NCBI RefSeq assembly: GCF_958439165.1
Contig: NZ_OY288119.1
Span: 1-64,000 of the forward strand
From: an uncultured Hydrogenophaga sp.
GTDB lineage: Bacteria > Pseudomonadota > Gammaproteobacteria > Burkholderiales > Burkholderiaceae_C
Reading direction: 5' to 3'
Length of the DNA stretch: 64,000 nt
How positions within the stretch are numbered: the first letter of the stretch is position 1; each line of letters starts with the position of its first letter. The notes under the pieces were generated by a model, which was given only the letters and a program-made list of their open reading frames with translations, ran no database searches and was not told the DNA's origin. The position numbers were made by a program, and so were the translations under genes. Below are positions 34,889-43,247 of this stretch, in pieces.

Positions 34889-36988
34889 ATGAACACCCCC
34901 GACCTGTTTGCCGACGAACCTGCCGCCGGCAGCGGTGGTGCACCGGCCGATGCCCAGGCACAGCGTGCCGCCGAACTGCGCCAGCAGCTGCACCACCATG
35001 CCTGGCGTTATCACACGCTGGATGAACCCGAGATCCCGGACGCCGAGTACGACCGCCTGTTCCGGGAGCTGCAGGCCATCGAGACCGCACGGCCCGATCT
35101 GCTCACACCCGACTCTCCCTCGCAGCGGGTGGGCGGTGCGGTGCTCAAGGAACTGATGCCGGTGCGCCACGCCGTGCCCATGCTCAGCATCCGCACCGAA
35201 ACCGATACCGAAGCCACCGGTGCCGAAGCTTTCGATGCGCGGGTCCGGCGCGAGCTCGGGCTGACCGAATCCGATCCGCCGGTGGGCTATGTGGCCGAGC
35301 TCAAGTTCGACGGCCTGGCCATGAGCCTCCGTTACGAGGGCGGCCTGCTGGTCCGCGCTGCCACCCGTGGTGACGGCGAGACCGGCGAGGACGTGACCCA
35401 CAACATCCGCACCATCGGTCAGATCCCGCTGCGGCTGCCGGCCGGTGTGCCCGAGACGCTGGAGGTTCGTGGCGAGGTCTACATGGCGCGGGCCGACTTC
35501 GACGCGCTGAACGAGCGCCAGCGGGCCAAGATCGCGGCCGGCGCGAAGGGCGAGAAGACCTTCGTCAACCCGCGCAACGCGGCCGCTGGCGCCGTGCGCC
35601 AGCTCGACTCCGGCATGGCAGCTCAGCGGCCGCTCAGCTTCTTTGCCTACGGCTGGGGCGAGGTGAGCGATGCCGCCGCGCTCGGCAGCTCCCAGTTCGA
35701 GGTGCTGATGCAGCTCAAGGCCTGGGGCTTCCCGGTGGCGGTCCAGACGGCGCGCTGCACCGGATCGGCCGAGCTGGTGGCCTTCCACCGTCGCATCGGC
35801 GAACAGCGCGATGCGCTGCCCTTCGACATCGACGGCGTCGTCTACAAGGTCGACGAGCTCGCGCTCCAGCAGCGTCTGGGCTTCGTCACCCGGGAGCCGC
35901 GCTGGGCAGTGGCCCACAAATACCCCGCCCAGGAACAGGTGACCACGGTGCTGGCCATCGACGTGCAGGTGGGACGCACCGGCAAGCTCACGCCGGTGGC
36001 CAAGCTGGCGCCGGTGTTCGTCGGCGGCGTGACCGTCACCAACGCCACGCTGCACAACGAACTCGAGGCCCGCCGCAAGGATGTGCGCGTCGGGGATTCG
36101 GTCGTGGTGCGCCGGGCCGGCGACGTCATTCCCGAGGTGGTGTCGGTGCTGACCGAGCGCCGCCAGGGCGAACCGGAGCCGTTCACCATGCCCGCCTGCT
36201 GCCCGGTCTGCGGCAGTGCGGCGGTGCGCGAGGAGGGCGAGGCCGACCACCGCTGCACCGGCGGCCTGTTCTGTGCTGCGCAGCGCAAGCAGGCCATCCT
36301 GCACTACGCACAGCGGCGGGCGGTCGACGTCGAGGGCCTGGGCGACAAGCTGGTGGAGCAGCTGGTGGATGCGGGGCTGATCACCACCCTGCCGGACCTC
36401 TACAAGCTGGGCTTCACGGCCCTGGCCACGCTGGAGCGCATGGCCGAAAAGTCGGCGCAGAACGTGCTGGACGCGCTGGACAAGAGCAAGGCGACCACCC
36501 TGCCACGTTTCCTCTTCGGCCTGGGCATCCGCCATGTGGGCGAGGCCACCGCCAAGGACCTGGCCCGGCACTTTGGCGGCATCGACCGCATCATGGACGC
36601 CAGCGTGGACGAGCTGCTGCAGGTCAACGATGTCGGTCCGGTGGTGGCGCAGAGCATCCGGACCTTCTTCGACCAGCCGCACAACCGCGAGGTGGTGGAG
36701 CAGCTGCGCGCCGCCGGCGTGACCTGGGCCGAAGGCGAGGGCGCGCAGAACACGCCCCAGCCCCTGCTGGGCAAGACCTTCGTGCTGACCGGCACCTTCC
36801 CCACGCTCAAGCGTGACGATGCGAAGGCCATGCTGGAAGCTGCCGGTGCCAAGGTGGCCGGCTCGGTCAGCAGGAAGACCGACTATGTGGTGGCCGGCGA
36901 AGAGGCCGGCAGCAAGCTGGAGAAGGCCAGCGAGCTCGGCGTGGCCGTGATCGACGAGGCCGGCATGCTGGCGCTGCTGCAGGACTGA
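34889..36988 (+). CDS. ligA: NAD-dependent DNA ligase LigA
   Basis: Seals nicks in DNA in replication and repair, using NAD+. The 699-residue protein shows domain Ia, the adenylation domain with the nucleophile Lys139 in E-L-K-F-D-G, the OB fold, a four-cysteine zinc finger (C-P-V-C, and later C-T-G-G-L-F-C), helix-hairpin-helix motifs, and a C-terminal BRCT domain beginning G-K-T-F-V-L-T-G-T-F. Length is typical for the family, with a slightly longer N-terminus. Confidence 0.97.
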   Translation: MNTPDLFADEPAAGSGGAPADAQAQRAAELRQQLHHHAWRYHTLDEPEIPDAEYDRLFRELQAIETARPDLLTPDSPSQRVGGAVLKELMPVRHAVPMLSIRTETDTEATGAEAFDARVRRELGLTESDPPVGYVAELKFDGLAMSLRYEGGLLVRAATRGDGETGEDVTHNIRTIGQIPLRLPAGVPETLEVRGEVYMARADFDALNERQRAKIAAGAKGEKTFVNPRNAAAGAVRQLDSGMAAQRPLSFFAYGWGEVSDAAALGSSQFEVLMQLKAWGFPVAVQTARCTGSAELVAFHRRIGEQRDALPFDIDGVVYKVDELALQQRLGFVTREPRWAVAHKYPAQEQVTTVLAIDVQVGRTGKLTPVAKLAPVFVGGVTVTNATLHNELEARRKDVRVGDSVVVRRAGDVIPEVVSVLTERRQGEPEPFTMPACCPVCGSAAVREEGEADHRCTGGLFCAAQRKQAILHYAQRRAVDVEGLGDKLVEQLVDAGLITTLPDLYKLGFTALATLERMAEKSAQNVLDALDKSKATTLPRFLFGLGIRHVGEATAKDLARHFGGIDRIMDASVDELLQVNDVGPVVAQSIRTFFDQPHNREVVEQLRAAGVTWAEGEGAQNTPQPLLGKTFVLTGTFPTLKRDDAKAMLEAAGAKVAGSVSRKTDYVVAGEEAGSKLEKASELGVAVIDEAGMLALLQD

Positions 36989-36995
36989 ATCCGCC

Positions 36996-38138
36996 GTGTG
37001 GTTCGCGCTGGGCCTGGTCAGTCTGATCCTTGTGCTGGCCGCACAGATCCGGCATCGCTGGGTGTCGCCGTGGTCGGGCGTTGCGGGTGTGCTCCCCCGG
37101 ACGCCGCGGCACCGTTACCGGTACCTCCAGCGCAAGGACAGCTACCTCGGCATCGAGGTCGGGGTACCGGTTCCCGAGTTCTTCCGTTTCGAGCTCAAGC
37201 GGGAGCGGTGGGCTGACCGTTTCTTCAAATGGGTCGGCCTCTCGGTCGAGAAGCAGTTCGGCCACGATGGCTTCGATCAGCTGGTGTACGTGGCCTCGGA
37301 CGACCAGCACCTGCTCAATCGGGTGGCTGACAGTCCGGAACTGCGCGACGCGGCAGCCAGACTGTTCATCGACGTGACCGAGGGCTGCCGCCTGCGGCAT
37401 GTGCGCTGCGCGCACGGCTGGCTGGTCGCTCGCCTGGACCGCGGCACATGGATCGACCGCGAGAAGGATGCGCACCGGCTGGAGCGCGCCATGGGCGTTG
37501 CCCTGAAGCCGCTGGATCGCCTGGCTGAAGCGCTGCGCCACACCGAACGCCCGGAGTTGCCGCAAGGACGGCGCGATCCCTACCTCCTGCCGGGTGTGGT
37601 GCTGGTGTCGATCTCGTCCGCCCTCGGCATCAACGGGCTGATCTTCCTGTTCCGTACAGTGGTGCTGGACGACGCATTCCTGGTCGATGCCTGGCCGGTG
37701 ATCGAGTGGGCATTCTGGGCCGGGTCCGGGCTCTTGGGCTTGTTGCTGATGGCGCACCTGTGGCTGCTGGGGCGCAGCGCACGGGCACACCTGTATCTGC
37801 TCGAACTGCTGCTGGTCGGTTCCTTCGGCGCCTACGCCACCGCTGCCATCGAGATCCGTGAGGCCAACATCGCCTGGGACACTGCGCCGGCCGTGATCCG
37901 CAGCGTGCCGGCCGTGGACAAGACCGTCAGCAGGTCGCGACGCGGCGGCACCAGCTATTTCGTCCATGTGACCGACTGGAGCAACCCGGCCGACATCCGC
38001 CGCATCCGCGTTTCGCGCGACGTGTTCGACGCCACGCAGCCTGGTCGACGGCTGATGTTCGAGGAGCGACCTGGTCGGCTCGGCGCACCGTGGGCACGCC
38101 TGATCGGGCTGCAGCCCGTGCCGATCGGTCCTACTTGA
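36996..38138 (+). CDS. Unknown membrane protein with three or four transmembrane helices
   Basis: A 380-residue protein from GTG 36996, starting 7 nt after ligA. I do not recognise the family. It has an N-terminal hydrophobic helix (about residues 2-20), a soluble domain of about 180 residues rich in Arg, Asp and Trp, and then three hydrophobic helices (about 200-220, 235-265 and 270-290). The C-terminal soluble domain has a T-S-Y-F-V-H-V-T-D-W stretch and ends P-G-R-L-G-A-P-W. The C-terminal part looks a little like DUF3592 domains, which is only a guess. Its end overlaps the convergent cytochrome gene by 8 nt. Confidence 0.75.
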   Translation: MWFALGLVSLILVLAAQIRHRWVSPWSGVAGVLPRTPRHRYRYLQRKDSYLGIEVGVPVPEFFRFELKRERWADRFFKWVGLSVEKQFGHDGFDQLVYVASDDQHLLNRVADSPELRDAAARLFIDVTEGCRLRHVRCAHGWLVARLDRGTWIDREKDAHRLERAMGVALKPLDRLAEALRHTERPELPQGRRDPYLLPGVVLVSISSALGINGLIFLFRTVVLDDAFLVDAWPVIEWAFWAGSGLLGLLLMAHLWLLGRSARAHLYLLELLLVGSFGAYATAAIEIREANIAWDTAPAVIRSVPAVDKTVSRSRRGGTSYFVHVTDWSNPADIRRIRVSRDVFDATQPGRRLMFEERPGRLGAPWARLIGLQPVPIGPT

Positions 38139-38457
38139 ATCGGTAGTGGTCGCGGTTGAGGACGGCGGCGATCGCGGTGACCTCTTCCGGGAACAGCTGC
38201 AGCTTCAGCTCGGTGTTGCACTGCTCCACCATGCCTCGCAGGAATCCTGCGGTGTTGATGCGGCCTGCAGGGCGGTAGATGGCGCTGCCGTCACCGCCCA
38301 CCTTGCGGGCATGGCAGGTGGCGCACTGGTGTTCTGCCAGGAGCTTCTGCCCCAGGGCCATGTCGGCATCCCTGAAGATGTCGGCCCCCTGGGCACCGGC
38401 GGTACAGGGCAGAAGCACGGCAGCCAGCAGGAGGGCCATGAGGCGGTTGGCGGGCAT
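38131..38457 (-). CDS. Small periplasmic cytochrome c-like protein
   Basis: A 108-residue protein with a signal peptide (about residues 1-24, ending A-G-A-Q-G-A) and one heme c site C-A-T-C-H (Cys45, Cys48, His49). It should be exported and receive covalent heme in the periplasm. The rest is helical (N-R-D-H-Y-R-F at the C-terminus). The distal heme ligand is not obvious; M-V-E-Q-C-N provides a Met. I chose ATG 38457 because of GGAG 5 nt upstream and the clean signal peptide; the frame is open to 38499. The electron partner is unknown. It lies alone between an unknown membrane protein (convergent) and def (divergent). Confidence 0.82.
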   Translation of the reverse strand: MPANRLMALLLAAVLLPCTAGAQGADIFRDADMALGQKLLAEHQCATCHARKVGGDGSAIYRPAGRINTAGFLRGMVEQCNTELKLQLFPEEVTAIAAVLNRDHYRFK

Positions 38458-38522
38458 GAGAACTCCAGGGGTGTCGGCGATGCGCGAAACTTCGCCCATT
38501 CCCGCTTCGGAGTCAAGCCGCC

Positions 38523-39062
38523 ATGACTGTTCACGCCATCCTGAAAATGGGCGATCCCCGACTGCTGCGCCATGCCAGGCCGGTCGAGCGCTTCAACACC
38601 GCCGAACTCCGCACCCTGGTTCGTGACCTGAACGACACCATGGTCCATGCCAACGGTGCCGGGCTGGCAGCGCCCCAGATCGGGGTCGACCTGCAGGTGG
38701 TGATCTTCGGCTCCGATCAACCCAACCCGCGCTACCCCGATGCCCCGGCGGTGCCGCGCACCGTGCTGGTCAATCCGGTCATCACGCCGCTGTCGGACGA
38801 GGAGGAAGACGGCTGGGAGGGCTGCCTGTCGGTGCCCGGCCTGCGGGGCGTCGTGCCGCGCTGGCGCCGCATCCGCTACACCGGCTTCGACGAGACCGGC
38901 CAGCCCCTTGATCGGGTGGCCGAGGGTTTCCACGCCCGGGTGGTGCAGCACGAGTGCGACCACCTCTGGGGCAAGCTGTATCCCATGCGCGTGCGCGATT
39001 TTTCCCGTTTCGGCTTCACCGAGGTGCTGTTCCCGGGGCTTGACGCGACCTCTGACGACTGA
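38523..39062 (+). CDS. def: Peptide deformylase
   Basis: Metalloenzyme that removes the formyl group from N-terminal methionine of new proteins. The 179-residue protein shows all three motifs: G-A-G-L-A-A-P-Q-I-G (motif 1), E-G-C-L-S-V-P-G (motif 2, metal Cys), and Q-H-E-C-D-H (motif 3, two metal His and catalytic Glu). The motif 3 residue is Cys in place of the usual Phe or Leu, a tolerated position. It is probably one of two or more deformylases, since it is not next to fmt; the copy number cannot be told from this window. Confidence 0.93.
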   Translation: MTVHAILKMGDPRLLRHARPVERFNTAELRTLVRDLNDTMVHANGAGLAAPQIGVDLQVVIFGSDQPNPRYPDAPAVPRTVLVNPVITPLSDEEEDGWEGCLSVPGLRGVVPRWRRIRYTGFDETGQPLDRVAEGFHARVVQHECDHLWGKLYPMRVRDFSRFGFTEVLFPGLDATSDD

Positions 39063-39155
39063 GCCGCTGCATTCATCAGCGCATCGTCATGAGGGCGTGA
39101 GGATTCCGGGGAGCGTTGGCGGCACCAACCGGCATCCCAACTGCTGGACGCTCCC

Positions 39156-39878
39156 GTGCATTCCGCCTCCCGATCCCATCGGCCCGACCCGATCTCCACA
39201 CGGTCCTCGCCGTCCTCGCCGTCCTCGCCGTCTGTACCCATCGACCGGAGCGGTCGCCCGGAACGGTTGCCGGCCCTGCCCGAATCCGGGCTTCAGCGCG
39301 AGGTGCTGGCCCTGCCGGCACCGGTCCCGGCGCCCACCCGGACCGGCCCCTCGGTGCTGAAGGCCTGGCAGGCCGAGGTGGCCGAGCGGGCTGTCGAGCT
39401 GGACTACCTCACCGTCGGCCTCAAGGCGGTCAGCCGCCAACGCCGGCTGGCCGTGCAGCTGGCTGCAGTACGGCACATCGATGGCTCTGGCGCGCATCTG
39501 GGTTCGGCGGTCTTGCGGTGCCACCGGGTCATAGCGGGTCTGGAGGCCCATCTTCAGCGCAGGTTCAGGCTGCTGGTCGGCGATCTCGAGTGCGCCCGGG
39601 AGCTGCTGACGCCCCGGGTGCTCCTGGCGCAGGCGCAGAAGGAGTGGCAGGTGCTGCAGGACCGAGTCGAAGCCTCGGATCGTGACCCCGACCAGTTGCT
39701 CCGGCTGCATCAGAAGCGCGAGCTGCTCCTGAACCGGCTGCTCGACATCGCCGCGGCGCTGCACCCGGGTGTGCCGATGCCGGGTGTTCGCACCTGGATC
39801 GAACAGCGAGCTCACGACCTGCAGCGGGAGCAGCGCCTGCTGTTCGATGATCTCGGATTCGATCCTTCCTGTCTCTGA
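39156..39878 (+). CDS. Unknown helical protein, member A of a tandem paralogous pair
   Basis: A 240-residue protein from GTG 39156 of a family I do not recognise. Residues 1-65 are Ser/Pro/Arg-rich and probably disordered, and include a S-S-P repeat coded by a 9-bp DNA repeat. Residues 66-240 look all-helical. It shares an ordered set of anchors with the next gene: W71, R-Q-R-R-L at 94-98, S-A-V-L at 117-120, L-T-P at 151-153 and T-W at 213-214. The distance from S-A-V-L to L-T-P is the same in both. No signal peptide or membrane segment is seen. The start is uncertain because the N-terminal region has no other good start; the core may begin at GTG 39300. The gene begins 93 nt after def. Confidence 0.7.
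   Translation: MHSASRSHRPDPISTRSSPSSPSSPSVPIDRSGRPERLPALPESGLQREVLALPAPVPAPTRTGPSVLKAWQAEVAERAVELDYLTVGLKAVSRQRRLAVQLAAVRHIDGSGAHLGSAVLRCHRVIAGLEAHLQRRFRLLVGDLECARELLTPRVLLAQAQKEWQVLQDRVEASDRDPDQLLRLHQKRELLLNRLLDIAAALHPGVPMPGVRTWIEQRAHDLQREQRLLFDDLGFDPSCL
39203..39229 (+). repeat. Three exact copies of a 9-bp direct repeat
   Basis: GTCCTCGCC occurs three times in a row (39203-39229), with a partial fourth copy. The unit is a multiple of three, so copy changes keep the frame. In the annotated frame it codes S-S-P repeats near the N-terminus of the unknown protein A. Confidence 0.85.
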
Positions 39879-39894
39879 CCACCGGACAACCGCC

Positions 39895-40569
39895 ATGCAA
39901 TCTGCCCGTCTGCTCCACCTGCGCCACCATTTGCGCGATCCGCGTGGACTGTCCCTGAGGGTCTGGGCCAGGGAGCGTGAAGCCATCGAAGCCAACCGGG
40001 AGGTCCTGCTGCGCAGCGAGCTCAAGTACCGGCAGAAACGCCTCTTGAGCCGAGAGCTGTGTTCGATCCGAGCCACCGCACCCGAACTCCAGGGTCCGGA
40101 CCTGGCATCGGCCGTGCTGGAGCGCGACCGGCTGCTCCGGACGGTGGAAAACGCCTGTCATGCCGAGCTGCACGCCCATGTCGAGCTGCTGGGCCGGTTT
40201 CGCCACGTGCTCACCCCTCAGAGGCTGCTCCTCCTGGCCCACGATGAACTGGGCAGCCTGCACCAGAAGTGGACGCGCGGGATCGATGGGGCGAATCAGG
40301 CCGTGGACCGCCTCATCGGCGAGGCGCCGCCGAACGCCACGCAGCAGTGCCAGGCGCATCTGCAACGGGTCCGCAAGGTCTGGTGCGACATGCATGACAC
40401 CTTGCTCGGGTTGCTGCTGCTGGTGGACGGCCTTCACGATCACACCCTGGCCCCTTTCGTGCACACCTGGGTGGATCAATGCCTGGACGCGCTGCACGAG
40501 AGCTACCTGGCCGTCTTGTCCCTGGAGGACCGCTTCAGCCTGCACCTGCAGGTCCGGGAGGGCAAGTGA
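39895..40569 (+). CDS. Unknown helical protein, member B of a tandem paralogous pair
   Basis: A 224-residue protein from ATG 39895, 16 nt after gene A. It is a diverged homologue of A: anchors W24, R-Q-K-R-L at 46-50, S-A-V-L at 72-75, L-T-P at 106-108 and T-W at 191-192 line up in the same order. It lacks the disordered N-terminus of A. It is predicted to be all-helical and soluble, with many His and Trp residues (H-H at 11-12, H-A-H-V near 93-96, H-D-H at 181-183), so metal or heme binding is possible but unproven. The segment F-R-H-V-L-T-P-Q-R-L-L-L-L-A has the register of several helical ligand-binding families, without a firm match. It converges with glnD 24 nt away. Confidence 0.75.
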   Translation: MQSARLLHLRHHLRDPRGLSLRVWAREREAIEANREVLLRSELKYRQKRLLSRELCSIRATAPELQGPDLASAVLERDRLLRTVENACHAELHAHVELLGRFRHVLTPQRLLLLAHDELGSLHQKWTRGIDGANQAVDRLIGEAPPNATQQCQAHLQRVRKVWCDMHDTLLGLLLLVDGLHDHTLAPFVHTWVDQCLDALHESYLAVLSLEDRFSLHLQVREGK

Positions 40570-40593
40570 GGCACCGCCGCCGCGCGATGCCTG

Positions 40594-43233
40594 TCAGCCC
40601 GCCAGTGCTTCGAGCAGCTCGGTCTCGATCTCGATCTGGCGCTTGTTCACCTGCAGCGGCGCGCCGCTGATGAGGAAGGTGTCCTCGACCCGCTCGCCCA
40701 GGGTGGTGATCTTGGCCAGCTGCACGCTGATGTCGTGCCGCGCCAGCACCCGCGTGATGCCGTAGAGCAGGCCTGCGCGGTCGCTGGCCGAGATCGACAG
40801 CAGCCAGCGCTGGGCCTTGTCGTCGGGGCGCAGGTCGACCCTGGGTGTGACCGGGAAGTTCTTCACCCGGCGCGACAGCCGGCCCAGCGTGGGCGGTGGC
40901 AGGGGGCCGCGTTCGTCGATCACCTGGGCCAGCCGGTTTTCCACCATGGCCGTCAGCTCCCGGTAGTGCTCGGCCATTTCGGGCACCACGACCTGGAAGG
41001 TGTCCAGGGCATGGCCGGTCTGGGTGGTGTGCACCCGGGCATCCAGGATGCTGAAGTGCGCCATGTCGAAATAGCCGCAGATGCGGGCAAACAGGTCGGG
41101 CTGGTCTGGCGAGTACACCAGCACCTGCAGGCCCTCGCCCTCGGGCGACAGGCGTGCCCGCACGATGCTGCGCTGGCGGGCTTCTTCGGTCTGCCGCTCC
41201 GGTCGCGCCAGTTCGCGCGACAGCATGCGGGTGTGCCAGGCGATGTCGTCGGCCTCGTGCCGCATGAAGTAACTGACGTCCAGCGTGTCCCACAGGCCCT
41301 TGTGGGCGTTGTAGGGCAGGGCATGCAGGGCCAGCATCTGCAGCGCCTCACGCTTGCGGCCCTCGACCTCGGCGCCGGCATCCGGCGCACGGCCGCCCAG
41401 GGCACGCAAGGTGTAGCGGTACAGGTCTTCCAGCAACTTGCCCTTCCAGGCATTCCAGACCTTCGGGCTGGTGCCGCGGATGTCGGCCACCGTCAGCAGG
41501 TACAGCGCGGTCAGGTACCGCTCGTTGCCGACCCGGCGTGCGAAGGCGTTGATGACGTCGGGGTCGCTGAGGTCTTCCTTCTGGGCCAGCCGGCTCATGG
41601 TCAGGTGTTCGCCCACCAGGAACTCGATCAGCCGGGCGTCTTCCCGGTCGATGCCGTGCTGGCGGCAGAAGGTGCGAACGTCGCGCGCGCCGAGCTCGGA
41701 GTGGTCGCCACCCCGGCCTTTGGCAATGTCGTGGAACAGGGCGGCGGCGTACAGGATCCAGGGCTTGTCCCAGCCGGCCGCCAGCTGCGAGCAGAACGGG
41801 TACTCGTGGGAATGCTCGGCGATGAAGAAGCGGCGTACGTTGCGCAGCACCATCAGGATGTGCTGGTCGACCGTGTAGACATGGAACAGGTCGTGCTGCA
41901 TCTGCCCGACGATGTTCCGGAACACCCACAGGTAGCGGCCCAGCACCGAGGTCTGGTTCATCAGCCGCATGGCATGCGTGATGCCTTGCGGTTCCTGCAG
42001 GATGCGCCGGAACTGCTCGCGGTTGACCGGGTCCGCGCGGAACTTGCCGTTCATGACCGAACGGGCGTTGTAGAGCGCGCGCAGGGTGCGGGCCGACAGG
42101 CCCTTGACCCCCACCGTGGTCTGGTAGATGTGGAAGGTCTCCAGGATGGCGTGCGGGTGCTGCAGGTACAGGTTGTCGCTGGCCACCTCCAGCATGCCGC
42201 CCTTCTCGAAGAAGCGGTCGTTGATCGGACGCAGGCGCTGCACGCCGGGCTCCGAGCTGGCCAGCCGTTCCTCGATGTTGAGCAGCAGGATCTGGTTGAG
42301 CTGGGTGACCGCCTTGGCCGCCCAGTAATAGCGTTTCATCAGGCCCTCGCTGGCGCGGCGCAGGCCGCGTGGCCGGGCTTCGCCTGGGGGTGGTGTCTGG
42401 TTGCTGAAGCCGAAGGACTCGGCCACCGCGGTCTGCAGGTCGAACACCAGCCGGTCCTCGCGGCGGCGGGCCAGCAGGTGCAGCCGGGCCCGGATCAGGC
42501 TGAGCAGCGCCTCATTGGCCTTGATCTGGCGGGCTTCCAGCGGCGTGGCCAGGCCCTTGCGGGCCAGTTCGTCCCAGCTGCGGCCCAGGCCGGCCGCCTT
42601 CGCCACCCACAGGACGATCTGCAGGTCGCGCAGGCCGCCCGGCGATTCCTTGCAGTTGGGCTCCAGGGAGTAGGGCGTGTTCTCGAACTTGTGATGGCGC
42701 TGGCGCATCTCCAGCGTCTTGGCCACGAAGAAGGCCTTCGGGTCCATGGCTTCGCCCAGGCGCTGGACCAGCGAGCGGAAGGCCTTGCGGCTGCCGGCGA
42801 CCGGCCGCGACTCGAGTAGCGAGGTCTGTACCGTGACGTCCTTGGCGGCCTCGGCCACGCATTCCTCCAGCGTGCGCACGCTGGAGCCGATCTCCAGCCC
42901 CACGTCCCAGCAGGAGCCGATGAAGCTTTCCAGCCGGGTCTTGAGGGCTGCGTCCTCCTCCGGCTGGCAACCCTCGGGCAGCAGCACCAGGACGTCGATG
43001 TCGGAGTAGGGGAACAGCTCGCCACGGCCGTAGCCGCCCACCGCCACCAGGGCGGTGTCGGCGGAGAAGCCGGCGTGTTCCCAGAGCTGGGTCAGCGTGC
43101 GGTCGGTCAGCTGGGCCAGCATGCGCAGGGCACGACCCACCCCCCGCGTCGAGGAGCCCTGGACCCCGAGCTGGGCAAACAGCTCGGCCTTGTCGTCGCG
43201 ATAGCGTTGCCGCAGCTCCGCCAGCGGTGCCAT
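40594..43233 (-). CDS. glnD: Bifunctional uridylyltransferase/uridylyl-removing enzyme GlnD
   Basis: Nitrogen sensor that uridylylates PII proteins when glutamine is low and removes UMP when glutamine is high. The product is 879 residues from ATG 43233. It has the nucleotidyltransferase motif G-G-Y-G-R-G-E-L-F-P-Y-S-D-I-D at residues 66-80 with both catalytic Asp residues, a helical linker, an HD hydrolase domain (F-H-D-I-A-K-G-R-G-G-D-H-S) and two C-terminal ACT domains. I chose 43233 over the longer open frame (to 43359) because the extra residues run into map and lack similarity. It starts 14 nt after map, so the two share an operon. Confidence 0.95.
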   Translation of the reverse strand: MAPLAELRQRYRDDKAELFAQLGVQGSSTRGVGRALRMLAQLTDRTLTQLWEHAGFSADTALVAVGGYGRGELFPYSDIDVLVLLPEGCQPEEDAALKTRLESFIGSCWDVGLEIGSSVRTLEECVAEAAKDVTVQTSLLESRPVAGSRKAFRSLVQRLGEAMDPKAFFVAKTLEMRQRHHKFENTPYSLEPNCKESPGGLRDLQIVLWVAKAAGLGRSWDELARKGLATPLEARQIKANEALLSLIRARLHLLARRREDRLVFDLQTAVAESFGFSNQTPPPGEARPRGLRRASEGLMKRYYWAAKAVTQLNQILLLNIEERLASSEPGVQRLRPINDRFFEKGGMLEVASDNLYLQHPHAILETFHIYQTTVGVKGLSARTLRALYNARSVMNGKFRADPVNREQFRRILQEPQGITHAMRLMNQTSVLGRYLWVFRNIVGQMQHDLFHVYTVDQHILMVLRNVRRFFIAEHSHEYPFCSQLAAGWDKPWILYAAALFHDIAKGRGGDHSELGARDVRTFCRQHGIDREDARLIEFLVGEHLTMSRLAQKEDLSDPDVINAFARRVGNERYLTALYLLTVADIRGTSPKVWNAWKGKLLEDLYRYTLRALGGRAPDAGAEVEGRKREALQMLALHALPYNAHKGLWDTLDVSYFMRHEADDIAWHTRMLSRELARPERQTEEARQRSIVRARLSPEGEGLQVLVYSPDQPDLFARICGYFDMAHFSILDARVHTTQTGHALDTFQVVVPEMAEHYRELTAMVENRLAQVIDERGPLPPPTLGRLSRRVKNFPVTPRVDLRPDDKAQRWLLSISASDRAGLLYGITRVLARHDISVQLAKITTLGERVEDTFLISGAPLQVNKRQIEIETELLEALAG

Positions 43234-43247
43234 GGGGCGCGCTCCGC

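Noticed and set aside
39116..39685. Alternative plus-strand frame over unknown gene A (starts at 39116)
   Set aside because: It is dominated by Arg, Gly, Ala and Pro, ends early, and lacks the anchors shared with gene B. The frame from 39156 matches gene B and is preferred.
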